64,000 nucleotides of DNA from Streptomyces sp. NBC_00459 (GCF_036013955.1 NZ_CP107903.1:6262001-6326000), one strand, 5' to 3'; counted from the stretch's first letter, positions 9,569 to 17,736 are shown. Numbers and translations are program-made. Notes: generated from the letters alone by a model not told the origin.

Positions 9569-10777
9569 ATGACGAGCCAGAGTGATCGGACGACGAGTCA
9601 GAAGACGGCCCAGAGCGCGTCCGGCGTGAGCACCCCGAGCCCCCGTCCCACCCCGGACCAGATCGCCCGTGCCCCCAAGGTCCTGCTGCACGACCATCTC
9701 GACGGCGGCCTGCGCCCCGGCACGATCGTCGACCTGGCGCGCGACACGGGCTACACCCAGCTGCCCCAGACCGACCCCGACAAGCTCGGCACCTGGTTCC
9801 GCGACGCCGCCGACTCCGGTTCCCTGGAGCGGTACTTGGAGACCTTCGCCCACACCTGCGCCGTCATGCAGACCCGCGACGCCCTCTTCCGGGTCGCCGC
9901 CGAGTGCGCCGAGGACCTCGCCGAGGACGGTGTCGTCTACGCCGAGGTGAGGTACGCGCCCGAGCAGCACCTCGAAGCGGGGCTCACCCTCGAACAGGTC
10001 GTTGAGGCCGTCAACGAGGGCTTCCGGGAAGGTGAGCGGCGGGCCCGGGAGAACGGTCACCGCATCCGGGTCGGCGCCCTGCTCACCGCGATGCGGCATG
10101 CCGCCCGCTCCCTGGAGATCGCCGAGCTGGCGAACCGGTACCGCGATCTGGGCGTCGTCGGGTTCGACATCGCCGGTGCCGAGGCCGGGTTCCCGCCCAC
10201 CCGGCACCTCGACGCGTTCGAGTTCCTCAAGCGCGAGAACAACCACTTCACCATCCACGCCGGCGAGGCCTTCGGGCTCCCCTCCATCTGGCAGGCCCTC
10301 CAGTGGTGCGGCGCCGACCGGCTCGGCCACGGCGTGCGCATCATCGACGACATCCAGGTCCAGGAGGACGGCTCGGTGAAACTCGGCCGCCTGGCCTCCT
10401 ATGTGCGGGACAAGCGCATCCCCCTCGAACTGTGCCCCAGCTCCAACCTCCAGACCGGAGCCGCCGCCTCCTACGCCGAGCACCCCATCGGGCTGCTGCG
10501 CAAGCTGCACTTCCGCGCGACCGTGAACACCGACAACCGGCTGATGTCGGGTACCGGAATGAGCCGGGAATTCGAGCATCTTGTCGAAGCATTCGACTAC
10601 ACGCTCGACGACCTGCAATGGTTCTCGGTCAATGCTATGAAGTCAGCATTCATTCCTTTCGATGAACGACTGGCGATGATCAATGACGTCATCAAGCCCG
10701 GATATGCCGAGCTGAAATCCGAATGGCTGTTCCGGCAGACCGCCTCCACCAGCGGTTCTGTCGAGACGCAGGACTGA
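9569..10777 (+). CDS. add: Adenosine deaminase
   Basis: A 402-residue TIM-barrel zinc hydrolase deaminating adenosine and deoxyadenosine to inosine and deoxyinosine. Motifs: H-D-H-L-D-G-G at 41-47 (zinc His pair and substrate Asp), H-A-G-E at 230-233 (zinc His and catalytic Glu), L-G-H-G-V-R near 252-257 and N-T-D-N at 320-323. The last replaces the more common T-D-D while keeping the zinc-ligating Asp. The roughly 30-residue Ser/Thr-rich N-terminus is dispensable-looking. From about base 10556 the codons become markedly AT-richer than the rest of the gene. A nucleoside-type palindrome overlaps the ribosome-binding region, suggesting repression coupled to deoC and punA. Confidence 0.96.
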   Translation: MTSQSDRTTSQKTAQSASGVSTPSPRPTPDQIARAPKVLLHDHLDGGLRPGTIVDLARDTGYTQLPQTDPDKLGTWFRDAADSGSLERYLETFAHTCAVMQTRDALFRVAAECAEDLAEDGVVYAEVRYAPEQHLEAGLTLEQVVEAVNEGFREGERRARENGHRIRVGALLTAMRHAARSLEIAELANRYRDLGVVGFDIAGAEAGFPPTRHLDAFEFLKRENNHFTIHAGEAFGLPSIWQALQWCGADRLGHGVRIIDDIQVQEDGSVKLGRLASYVRDKRIPLELCPSSNLQTGAAASYAEHPIGLLRKLHFRATVNTDNRLMSGTGMSREFEHLVEAFDYTLDDLQWFSVNAMKSAFIPFDERLAMINDVIKPGYAELKSEWLFRQTASTSGSVETQD

Positions 10778-10906
10778 TCCGGGGGTCCGGGAAGCGGTCG
10801 GGTCGGTGCGACTCGACCGCTTTTCGATGTTTGCGGCGGGCGGCTTCTCGTGATTACGGTCGTGGACCGCTCACATCCCCGTCTCGCATTCAAGGACGCA
10901 TTCAAT

Positions 10907-11266
10907 ATGAAGCAGTCTGCTGCCAAGACCCTCGGTGTCGCCGCTCTCGGTGCCGCCTTCGCCGCGGCGGGTGCGGGTGCCGCCAACGCCGCCCCGGCCC
11001 TGCCCGCCCTCCCGGACTCCGCCGCGCTGGGCTCCGTGACCCAGACGCTGCCCGTGGAGAGCGCGTCGAAGGCGCTGCCGGGTGCCGCCGAGGCCGTGGC
11101 CCAGGGGCAGAGCGCGGTCGGCGCCGGCGTTGCCGCCGCGCAGCCTGCCGTCTCGAAGCTGGTGTCCGAGGGCCCGACCGCGCCGGTCGCCGGTCTGCTC
11201 GGCGGTCTCCCGCTCCAGGGTCTGCCCACGCACGGCCTCCCGGTGAACGGCATTCCGCTCGGCTGA
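10907..11266 (+). CDS. Small secreted Ala/Pro/Gly-rich protein
   Basis: A 119-residue protein. The signal peptide is clear: M-K, a hydrophobic Ala/Gly-rich core at residues 7-24 and an A-N-A-A-P cleavage context near 26-28. The mature part is Ala-rich with repeated L-P-x-L/L-G-G-L-P units at the C-terminus. There are no Cys residues and no domain I recognise. The ATG at 10907 follows AAGGA; an upstream in-frame ATG would spoil the signal peptide. It resembles the product of 17326-17736 in architecture. Function unknown. Confidence 0.75.
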   Translation: MKQSAAKTLGVAALGAAFAAAGAGAANAAPALPALPDSAALGSVTQTLPVESASKALPGAAEAVAQGQSAVGAGVAAAQPAVSKLVSEGPTAPVAGLLGGLPLQGLPTHGLPVNGIPLG

Positions 11267-11282
11267 CCCACCCCGTGAACGC

Positions 11283-11324
11283 GCCGATGGGGCGCACCCC
11301 TTTGCCGGGGGTGCGCCCCATCGG
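11283..11324. terminator. Perfect 18-bp hairpin, bidirectional terminator
   Basis: GCCGATGGGGCGCACCCC at 11283-11300 pairs without mismatch with 11307-11324 across a 6-nt loop (TTTGCC). It lies between the convergent secreted-protein gene and the PspC gene and can serve both. Confidence 0.88.
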
Positions 11325-11351
11325 CGTACCAGCGGGTCGTCCGGGTGCCGT

Positions 11352-11561
11352 CTACCAGGCGGCGTGGGCCTTGTTCTCGTACTTCTCGGAGGGCAGCAGG
11401 ATCCACATGGCTATGTAGAGCAGGAACTGCGGGCCGGGCAGCAGACACGAGAGCACGAAGATCACGCGCATCGTCGTCGCGGAGGTGCCGAAGCGCCGTG
11501 CCAGCGCGGCGCACACTCCGCCGATCATGCGGCCGTTGGTGGGGCGGGCAAGGGCGGTCAT
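11352..11561 (-). CDS. PspC-domain small membrane protein
   Basis: A 69-residue protein consisting almost entirely of a PspC domain: N-terminal R-x-x-x-G-R-M-I-G-G-V-C-A-A-L-A-R-R-F-G, then a hydrophobic segment (about 31-56) ending in L-L-P-S-E. PspC proteins are envelope-stress membrane components in other bacteria. Here it is a stand-alone gene facing a strong terminator, next to a VanZ-family gene on the same strand. The role in this organism is unknown. Confidence 0.9.
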   Translation of the reverse strand: MTALARPTNGRMIGGVCAALARRFGTSATTMRVIFVLSCLLPGPQFLLYIAMWILLPSEKYENKAHAAW

Positions 11562-11656
11562 GGCGTCTCCTCGGTGAGTCCGGTGAGAGGACCGGCCTTT
11601 TCCGGTCGCCTCATCTGCACTCGACGTTACGGACGCACAACGGACGAAGCGTCGCT

Positions 11657-12208
11657 CTACGGGGCGATCCCGACCCTGGGAATCGTCGGGGTCCTACCCT
11701 GAGTCGCGTCCTCCGTGCGGACGGCCGCCAGGCGTCTGCGGTCACTCCTGCGGCGGAGCCAGGACCGTACGGCGGGTACCACGGCGACATGCGCGAGGCC
11801 CACGCCCACCGTGTTCAGGAGCAGCGAGTCGACGTCCACGACCTGACCGGGCACGCCGGTCTGCAACAGCTCGATGCCCAGCGAGATCAGGGCACCGGCC
11901 ATGACCGTACGGACGAGCGAGGCGAGCGGGGAGACATCGAGCCGCCCGCCCGCCATCGGCAGCAGCACACCCAGCGGAGCCAGCAGCGCGAGCCCTTCCG
12001 CGATACGCCGGGCCGCCTCCTGCCAGCCGAGGGTCAGATCGGCCCGTATGCCCGCGAAGGGCTGCAGGTTGGCGGGCAGTTGCCACGGGACGTCGAGCGG
12101 ACGCAGCGTGATCCAGGCGACGAGCGCGAGATGGGCGACGAGGAGGACACCTCCCGCCGTACGGATGCGAATGGCGGCACTTTCGCCGACCGAGCCAAGA
12201 CGCTGCAC
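11657..12208 (-). CDS. VanZ-family membrane protein
   Basis: A 183-residue protein with about four hydrophobic segments and the VanZ-like signatures: T-L-R-P after the first helix, N-L-x-P-F, L-L-P-L-G-V-L-L-P in the middle and S-L-G-I-E-L-L-Q with V-D-V-D-S-L-L-L-N-T-x-G in the third quarter. VanZ proteins were first known from teicoplanin resistance, but most homologues are uncharacterised. I chose the GTG at 12208, preceded by a G-rich Shine-Dalgarno-like run. The same frame is open to a further start at 12283. Confidence 0.85.
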   Translation of the reverse strand: MQRLGSVGESAAIRIRTAGGVLLVAHLALVAWITLRPLDVPWQLPANLQPFAGIRADLTLGWQEAARRIAEGLALLAPLGVLLPMAGGRLDVSPLASLVRTVMAGALISLGIELLQTGVPGQVVDVDSLLLNTVGVGLAHVAVVPAVRSWLRRRSDRRRLAAVRTEDATQGRTPTIPRVGIAP

Positions 12209-12338
12209 GTCCCCCAAGACGCGGCCATCGGCACGATCGGTTCCGGGTTGCCCCCGTTCAGGCGAGTGAGTCGTGTGCCACACGGGGGCCTGTGCGGTGC
12301 CCTCCGGGGAACGGACGGCTCTTCGGCCGCGGGTCGGT

Positions 12339-12369
12339 GGGGGCTTGTCGCGCAGTTCCTCGTGCCCCT
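12339..12369. repeat. Dispersed repeat family B, degenerate copy
   Basis: The stretch containing CTTGTCGCGCAGTTCCTCGT and then GCCCCT matches the family-B core with several substitutions. It lies in the roughly 175-bp gap between the VanZ start and the stop of the afsQ-linked lipoprotein gene. Nothing else is recognisable in that gap. Confidence 0.65.
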
Positions 12370-12385
12370 GAGGGGCGCTCAGCGC

Positions 12386-13054
12386 TCAGCCGCCGTCCAC
12401 GCCCGACGACGGCGGCACCTGCGCCCCCGGCCGGGAACGGACCTCCGGTGTGCACGTGTACCGGCGCAGGGGGTCGGTGTCCGGGCCGCCCAGGACGACG
12501 GAGCCGTCCCCCTCGGCGGCGGCCGAGTCGGAGAACGTGCAGACGATCTGGGCGAGGGCGTACGACGCGAGATCGGCCGGGGAGGTGCTCAGGCGCAGGG
12601 CGTCCTTGGGGTCCCCCGGGCCGGGGCCGTCCACGCTCATCCCGCCGCGTACGTCCGTCGTGTAGCCGGCCCCGGTCTCGTTGGCCGACGGGGTCCTGGC
12701 CAGCTCGTCCAGCAGCCCCTGGGCCACCAGCACGCGCCGCTCCGCCTCCGCCGTCCCGTCCGGGACACGCACCGCCCGGTCGACGGTCACCAACTGGGAG
12801 GCGCACAGGAGGAACACCCGGACCGGGACGCCCGCGGTCGTCTCCGCGGCGACGTCCGGTGCGGAGGAGTCGGCGACGTCGGAGAGGGAGCACGGGACGC
12901 GGGAGGGCGCCGGACCGAAGTCCGTCGGGACCTCGGTGGCCCGGATCCCGCATCCGGTGAGCAGCACGGCGAGCACCCCGAGCAGCGGAACGGCCGGCCA
13001 GCGGCGTGCGCCCCGCGCACCTCGTACGCCCTGTACACCCCGTACGCGCGTCAC
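12386..13054 (-). CDS. AfsQ-operon lipoprotein
   Basis: A 222-residue predicted lipoprotein: Arg-rich n-region, hydrophobic core at about 21-33 and lipobox L-L-T-G-C with the acylated Cys at 35. The mature part resembles actinobacterial GerMN-like sensor lipoproteins. Its GTG overlaps the afsQ2 stop (GTGA), so it is the third cistron of afsQ1-afsQ2. By analogy with other Streptomyces two-component operons (such as CseA), it may tune the sensor kinase outside the membrane. That role is inferred from position. Confidence 0.85.
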   Translation of the reverse strand: MTRVRGVQGVRGARGARRWPAVPLLGVLAVLLTGCGIRATEVPTDFGPAPSRVPCSLSDVADSSAPDVAAETTAGVPVRVFLLCASQLVTVDRAVRVPDGTAEAERRVLVAQGLLDELARTPSANETGAGYTTDVRGGMSVDGPGPGDPKDALRLSTSPADLASYALAQIVCTFSDSAAAEGDGSVVLGGPDTDPLRRYTCTPEVRSRPGAQVPPSSGVDGG

Positions 13055-14646
13055 GCGCCCTCCCCGTTGCCGTTCGCGCCGTCCGGCTCGGCCGGTGTCT
13101 CCGTCAGTGCCGACGGGTCCCTGGGCAGCCGCAGGGTGAACACCGCGCCGCCCTTCGGGGAGTTGGCGGCGGTGATCTCGCCGCCGTGGATGTGCGCGTT
13201 CTCCAGGGCGATGGACAGGCCGAGCCCGCTGCCCTCGGAGCGGGGGCGGGAGGCGCTCGCCTTGTAGAAGCGGTCGAACACGTGCGGCAGGACGTCCTCG
13301 GGAATGCCCGGACCGTGGTCCTGCACCTCGATCAGCAGGTCGCCGTCGGCATCGTTGTCCGCATCGTTGTCGGACGCGCGCACCGACACCCGTACCGGCG
13401 AGCCGCCGTGCTTGAGGGCGTTGCCGATGAGGTTGGCCATGATGACGTCCAGGCGGCGCGGGTCGAGCAGCGACATGATGCCGCGCTCGGCGTCCAGTTC
13501 GACCGCGTCCAGCCAGGCGCGGGCGTCGATGCAGGCCGTGATCTGGTCGGCGATGTCCACGTTGTCGAGGACCAGCCGGGCGGTGCCCGCGTCGAAGCGG
13601 GTGACCTCCATCAGGTTCTCCACCAGGGAGTTGAGCCGCCGGGTCTCGCTCACCACCAGCCGTACCGCCGGTTCGATCATCGGGTCGACGCTGCCGGTCT
13701 CCGCGTCGAGCTCCTCTTCGAGGATCTCCGTGACGGCGGTGATCGCGGTGAGCGGTGTACGCAGCTCGTGCGACATGTCCGCCACGAACCTCCGCGACGC
13801 CTCGTCGCGGGCGCTCATGTCGGCGACCCGGGTCTCCAGCGCCTCCGCCGTGTGGTTGAACGTCCGGGCGAGGTCGGCCAGTTCGTCCGTGCCGGACACC
13901 CGCAACCGCGTGTCCAGTTTCCCCTCGCCGAGCCGCCGGGCCGCGATGCCGAGACGCTGCACCGGCTTCAGTACGGTCGTCGCGGCCGCCTGCGCGAGCA
14001 GCGCCGAGCCGATCAGCGCGAGGCCGGTGGCGATGCCCAGTGACCAGGCCAGCGAGTTGAGGTCCTTCTCCTCGGGCTCCAGCGACTTCAGCATGTAGCC
14101 GGCCGGACCGCCACCGATCACCTTCGTGCCGGCGACCAGGTACGGCTTGTCGCCGTCTATGACCCGCTGCCAGTAGAGGTGGTACGGGTACTTGTTGTTC
14201 GAGGTGATCGACTGCTCCTTGCCGACCGCCGTACGCAGCGACTGGGGCACGTCCGCCAGGGAGAAGGGGTCCAGCGCCCCGGAGTTGCCGACGACCGTCC
14301 GTCCGCTCTCGTCCTCGGCGACCAGCAGCACACTGAACCGCTGGCTGCTGGCGGCCATCTGGCCCGCCGTGTGCTGGAGTTCGTCCTGCGTGGGATGGGG
14401 CGGCAGCACGCCGGCGCGGTTCTGCATCTCCTGCTGGAAGTCGCGCAGCACCGCGTCCTGCGTACGGGTGAGCACCGCCTCGCGGTTGAGCCAGTACGCG
14501 ATCCCGGACGCCGACACGGCGGCCGTCAGCGCCACCAGGCCGAAGACCACGACCAGCCGCAGCCGCAGGCTCGTGAAGCGCAGCCCGGAAAGTATCGCCT
14601 TGCGTGCCGCGGCCCAGCCACGGAGCTTGTCCTGCGGTTTCGTCAC
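13051..14646 (-). CDS. afsQ2: Sensor histidine kinase AfsQ2
   Basis: A 531-residue membrane histidine kinase. A first transmembrane helix lies near residues 30-50, followed by an extracytoplasmic sensor region, a second helix near 190-210, a HAMP linker, the H-box F-V-A-D-M-S-H-E-L-R-T-P, and the ATPase domain with N-box (N-L-I-G-N-A-L-K-H), G1 (D-H-G-P-G-I-P) and G2 (G-S-G-L-G-L-S-I). Its GTG overlaps the afsQ1 stop by four bases. AfsQ1/AfsQ2 in S. coelicolor responds to nitrogen (glutamate) conditions and influences antibiotic production. The identification rests on near-identity of the adjacent regulator to remembered AfsQ1 and on divergent sigQ. Confidence 0.92.
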   Translation of the reverse strand: MTKPQDKLRGWAAARKAILSGLRFTSLRLRLVVVFGLVALTAAVSASGIAYWLNREAVLTRTQDAVLRDFQQEMQNRAGVLPPHPTQDELQHTAGQMAASSQRFSVLLVAEDESGRTVVGNSGALDPFSLADVPQSLRTAVGKEQSITSNNKYPYHLYWQRVIDGDKPYLVAGTKVIGGGPAGYMLKSLEPEEKDLNSLAWSLGIATGLALIGSALLAQAAATTVLKPVQRLGIAARRLGEGKLDTRLRVSGTDELADLARTFNHTAEALETRVADMSARDEASRRFVADMSHELRTPLTAITAVTEILEEELDAETGSVDPMIEPAVRLVVSETRRLNSLVENLMEVTRFDAGTARLVLDNVDIADQITACIDARAWLDAVELDAERGIMSLLDPRRLDVIMANLIGNALKHGGSPVRVSVRASDNDADNDADGDLLIEVQDHGPGIPEDVLPHVFDRFYKASASRPRSEGSGLGLSIALENAHIHGGEITAANSPKGGAVFTLRLPRDPSALTETPAEPDGANGNGEGA

Positions 14647-15320
14647 TGAGGCGAGTCCAGCCGGTAGCCGACCCCGCGGACGGTACGGATCAACGTCGGC
14701 GACGACGGCACGTCCTCGACCTTGGCGCGCAGCCGCTGCACACATGCGTCCACCAGCCGCGAGTCGCCCAGGTAGTCGTGTTCCCAGACCAGCCGCAGCA
14801 ACTGCTGCCGGGACAGCGCCTGGCCGGGCCGCCGGCTCAGCTCCAGGAGCAGCCGCAGCTCGGTCGGCGTCAGCTGCAGATCCTCGCCGTTCTTCGTCAC
14901 CGTCATCGCCGACCGGTCGATGACCAGGGAACCGAAGGTCGCCGAGTCGTTGGACTCCCGCTCCCCGCGCCGCAGTACGGCCCGGATACGGGCGTCGAGC
15001 ACCCGCCCCTGCACCGGTTTGACGACATAGTCGTCGGCGCCGGACTCCAGCCCGACCACCACGTCGATGTCGTCGCTGCGCGCGGTGAGCAGAATGATCG
15101 GCAGCTGGTCCGTGCGCCGGATGCGTCGGCACACCTCGAATCCGTCGATGCCGGGCAGCATCACATCCAGGACGATCAGATCCGGCCGTTGCTCACGCAG
15201 CAGCTTCAGACCGTCCTCACCGGTGGCAGCGGTGGCGACCCGGTGGCCCTGGCGGGTCAAAGACAGCTCCAGGGCCGTACGGATGGCGTCGTCGTCCTCG
15301 ATCAGCAACAGGGAAGGCAC
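14643..15320 (-). CDS. afsQ1: Response regulator AfsQ1 (OmpR family)
   Basis: A 225-residue OmpR/PhoB-type regulator. The receiver domain occupies residues 1-115, with the acidic pocket E-D-D-D at 8-11, phosphoacceptor Asp52, Thr79 and Lys101. The winged helix domain spans about 130-225 and ends in I-R-T-V-R-G-V-G-Y-R-L. I chose the GTG at 15320, which gives the length I remember for AfsQ1; an ATG six codons upstream is also open. Neither has a clear Shine-Dalgarno. It is first in the operon with afsQ2 and the lipoprotein, and divergent from sigQ across about 260 bp. Confidence 0.94.
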   Translation of the reverse strand: MPSLLLIEDDDAIRTALELSLTRQGHRVATAATGEDGLKLLREQRPDLIVLDVMLPGIDGFEVCRRIRRTDQLPIILLTARSDDIDVVVGLESGADDYVVKPVQGRVLDARIRAVLRRGERESNDSATFGSLVIDRSAMTVTKNGEDLQLTPTELRLLLELSRRPGQALSRQQLLRLVWEHDYLGDSRLVDACVQRLRAKVEDVPSSPTLIRTVRGVGYRLDSPQ

Positions 15321-15406
15321 GGATGCATTCTGGCCCATGGCCGGGCCGGGCTGCGACTGTCAGGTGCTTGTCGGGCGATTTCGGGGTGTCGGTGGGCCTC
15401 TACCGC

Positions 15407-15419
15407 GTCACTCTGTGAC
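15407..15419. promoter_or_regulatory. GTCAC-N3-GTGAC inverted repeat in the afsQ1-sigQ divergent region
   Basis: A perfect 5-bp inverted repeat with 3-bp spacer in the 263-bp intergenic region. Published AfsQ1 sites are, as I recall, GTnAC half-sites spaced by 6 bases. The half-sites here fit but the spacing does not, so it is only a candidate regulatory site. Confidence 0.4.
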
Positions 15420-15583
15420 CTTCCTGTGTTGTTCGCCGTGCTGTTCCTGAGAAGTGGCCCTGTTGCACGCCTGTGACAGTCGGCGGACACCGTCATGAAG
15501 TGGCTTGGGCAGAGTTCTCGGCACAGGCAAGGAAGCACCACGAACCAAGCCGAAGACGGTAAGTCCACGACGGGGGGCGCGAG

Positions 15584-16348
15584 ATGAGCACGCTGCACAG
15601 CACAAGCGCGAACGCAGTGATCACGCGTCTGCACGACGTCACCCGGACCACCGAGAAGTCCGGTGCCGTGAACGGGCGGGGGTGCGTTCGCGGCACCGGG
15701 CGTCAGCACACCACGTACATGTCGGTGGTTGACGCACACACGGGGGGAAGCGGCAGCACCGCCACGAAAGAGGCGGGGCTAACGGGGGCCGCGTACAGGG
15801 AGTCCACGGGGGAGCGTCGTTCGCTGTCGGAGGCGGAGTTCACCGCCTACGTCCAGGAGCGCCGCGCCTCCCTGTACGCAACCGCCTACCACCTCACCGG
15901 CGACCGCTTCGAGGCCGAGGACCTGCTCCAGAGCGCGCTGTTCTCGACGTACCGCGCCTGGGAGCGGATCAGCGACAAGGCCGCGGTCGGGGGCTACCTC
16001 CGCCGCACCATGACGAATCTGCACATCAGCGCGTGGCGTCGCCGCAAGCTGAACGAGTACCCGACCGAGGAACTGCCGGAGACGGCCGGCGACACGGACG
16101 CGATGCGCGGCACGGAACTGCGCGCGGTCCTGTGGCAGGCGCTCGCCCGGCTCCCCGAACTCCAGCGCACCATGCTGGTCCTTCGTTACTACGAGGGCCG
16201 CACGGACCCGGAGATCGCGGAGATCCTCGACATCAGTGTCGGCACGGTGAAGTCCAGCATCTGGCGGTCGCTCCGCCGGATGCGTGAGGACGAGGTCCTC
16301 AGCTTCGGCCGTGACGAGGAGGAATCCTTCGGGGAGCTTGTCGCCTGA
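15584..16348 (+). CDS. sigQ: ECF sigma factor SigQ
   Basis: A 254-residue SigE-family ECF sigma factor. A non-conserved roughly 80-residue N-terminal extension precedes region 2 (about 95-155; R-F-E-A-E-D-L-L-Q-S-A-L, then G-G-Y-L-R-R-T-M-T-N) and region 4 (about 185-235; L-P-E-L-Q-R-T-M-L-V-L-R-Y-Y-E-G then a helix-turn-helix). The ATG at 15584 follows a G-rich run. It is divergent from afsQ1 as in S. coelicolor, where AfsQ1 activates sigQ. The gene and its flanks are rich in ACGGGGG tracts. Confidence 0.92.
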   Translation: MSTLHSTSANAVITRLHDVTRTTEKSGAVNGRGCVRGTGRQHTTYMSVVDAHTGGSGSTATKEAGLTGAAYRESTGERRSLSEAEFTAYVQERRASLYATAYHLTGDRFEAEDLLQSALFSTYRAWERISDKAAVGGYLRRTMTNLHISAWRRRKLNEYPTEELPETAGDTDAMRGTELRAVLWQALARLPELQRTMLVLRYYEGRTDPEIAEILDISVGTVKSSIWRSLRRMREDEVLSFGRDEEESFGELVA

Positions 16349-16465
16349 GGGTGTGGGGGAAGCACCGCTCAACGGGGGAGCGGTAGACGGGGGAAGTGGT
16401 AAACGGGGGGAACCACCGGGGCTGGGGGGCCGCGGGGGTGGCACCACACGGGGGAAGCACAAAAG

Positions 16466-16506
16466 AAGCGGGACTGGAGGGCCGGGGGGTCCATCCAGTC
16501 CCGCTT
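16466..16506. terminator. 13-bp perfect hairpin downstream of sigQ
   Basis: AAGCGGGACTGGA at 16466-16478 pairs with TCCAGTCCCGCTT at 16494-16506 and is followed by TT. The A-rich left flank and T-rich right flank make it bidirectional between sigQ and the convergent kinase gene. Confidence 0.88.
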
Positions 16507-16508
16507 TT

Positions 16509-16528
16509 CGTGCGTGCGTGCGTGCGTG
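16509..16528. repeat. CGTG tetranucleotide microsatellite (5 copies)
   Basis: Five uninterrupted CGTG units immediately after the sigQ terminator, then CGTT. It is non-coding and a possible site of length variation. Confidence 0.85.
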
Positions 16529-16560
16529 CGTTTCGTGTACGTGTGTTGCGTGTACGGAGG

Positions 16561-17196
16561 TCAGGCCGCCGTGCTCGGCTGTGTACGGCGGTCGGCCGCC
16601 GCGTCCGCCAGTCTGCCCATGGCCTCGTCCCGGTCGCACGCGTGGGCGCCCAGGGCCGTCTGGCGGGCCACGATGGAGCGCTCGGCGCGCATCAGCCGCC
16701 AGCCGCGGCGCAGCAGGAACGGCACCGACTTGCGGCCCTCGCGCAGATCCCGCAGGAAGCGCCGGCGGAACGTCCGGGCCGGCCCCCGGCTCAGACAGAG
16801 CGCGTCCGCGAGGACGCCCTCCTCCCGGCAGCGCGCGACGATCTCGGCGGCGAAGATGCCCTCCGCGATGAACAGCGGGGTCCGGCCGATCTCGACGCTC
16901 TCCTCGCCCGTACGGGCGCTCAGCGAGATGTCGTACACCGGGACGTTCGTGCGACCTGTGCGGCACAGCTCGGTGATCGCGGTGACCGCCGTCTCCGCGT
17001 CCCACGACTGGGGGTGGTCCCAGTCGATGTCGGTGCTTCCCAGGACCTGAGGCAGCGTCGGGTCGGTGCCCTCCTTGTAGAAGTCGTCGAGCCGCAGGAC
17101 CGGGAGACCGGAACGGGCCGCGAGGAGGGACTTGCCGGAGCCTGAAGGGCCGCAGAGCAGCACGACTCGCGTGGGTATGGACGGGTGGGAGGTCAC
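16561..17196 (-). CDS. P-loop uridine-kinase-like protein
   Basis: A 211-residue P-loop NTPase similar to uridine kinase/phosphoribulokinase-type enzymes. Walker A is G-P-S-G-S-G-K-S near residues 16-23, followed by the substrate-loop motif R-L-D-D-F-Y, an aspartate-rich D-I-D-W-D-H-P segment and F-I-A-E-G-I-F-A-A-E in place of the usual F-E-G-I. Nucleoside phosphorylation would fit the neighbourhood, but actinobacterial members are uncharacterised. The GTG at 17196 is chosen because the P-loop then sits at the usual distance from the N-terminus; the frame is open to 17265. Confidence 0.8.
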   Translation of the reverse strand: MTSHPSIPTRVVLLCGPSGSGKSLLAARSGLPVLRLDDFYKEGTDPTLPQVLGSTDIDWDHPQSWDAETAVTAITELCRTGRTNVPVYDISLSARTGEESVEIGRTPLFIAEGIFAAEIVARCREEGVLADALCLSRGPARTFRRRFLRDLREGRKSVPFLLRRGWRLMRAERSIVARQTALGAHACDRDEAMGRLADAAADRRTQPSTAA

Positions 17197-17325
17197 GAGA
17201 CACCAGTGTGAGGCATCGGGCGCCCACCTGCCGACCCCGCGGGTCGGCTTTGAAAGGTGCGTCACACCTCAACTACCCTACGTGTCGATCCGATTACCCG
17301 GCGCACCAGAAGGCGGCCACCAGTC

Positions 17326-17736
17326 ATGGCACGACGTACGTCCACCCAGAACCAGACCGCCCAGCGCGCCCTGATCGCCCTTGCGGCCACCGGCGCTGCC
17401 CTGGGGGCGGGTGCCGCGACGGCCTCCGCCGCCGAGGGCGGACCCGCGGTGGACGCCATTCGCATGAACCCCACCACCTCGCTGGGCCGGATCGACCCGC
17501 AGTCGGGCCTGGCGGCGCTCACCGGCTCGGTCGGCTATGTCACGGGCGCGGTCCAGGGCCTCAAGCCCAACCCCCTCGCCGGTACGGGCGTCGACCCGCT
17601 CGACAACGGCGTGGGCACCCAGCTCGCCGACTTCCAGCCGGTTGCTTCGCAGATGGTGACCGGGCCTGTTGCGCAGGCGCAGTCGATCGGGCGCATTCCG
17701 GTGCTGGGGGAGGCCTTGGGGGTCGTGGGCGGTTGA
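17326..17736 (+). CDS. Small secreted protein, paralogue-like to 10907-11266
   Basis: A 136-residue protein with an Arg-containing n-region, hydrophobic core at about 14-33 and A-S-A-A-E cleavage context near residue 36. The mature part is Gly/Ala/Pro-rich, has no Cys, and ends in R-I-P-V-L-G-E-A-L-G. It shares general architecture, not clear alignable identity, with the product at 10907. It is divergent from the kinase gene. Function unknown. Confidence 0.75.
   Translation: MARRTSTQNQTAQRALIALAATGAALGAGAATASAAEGGPAVDAIRMNPTTSLGRIDPQSGLAALTGSVGYVTGAVQGLKPNPLAGTGVDPLDNGVGTQLADFQPVASQMVTGPVAQAQSIGRIPVLGEALGVVGG

Noticed and set aside
12258..12953. Other-frame proteins in the afsQ lipoprotein region
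   Set aside because: Arg/Gly-rich shadows; the lipoprotein frame has a lipobox and a 4-base overlap with afsQ2.
16509..16528. CGTG repeats as a CRISPR-like or regulatory array
   Set aside because: Pure tetranucleotide microsatellite without spacers.
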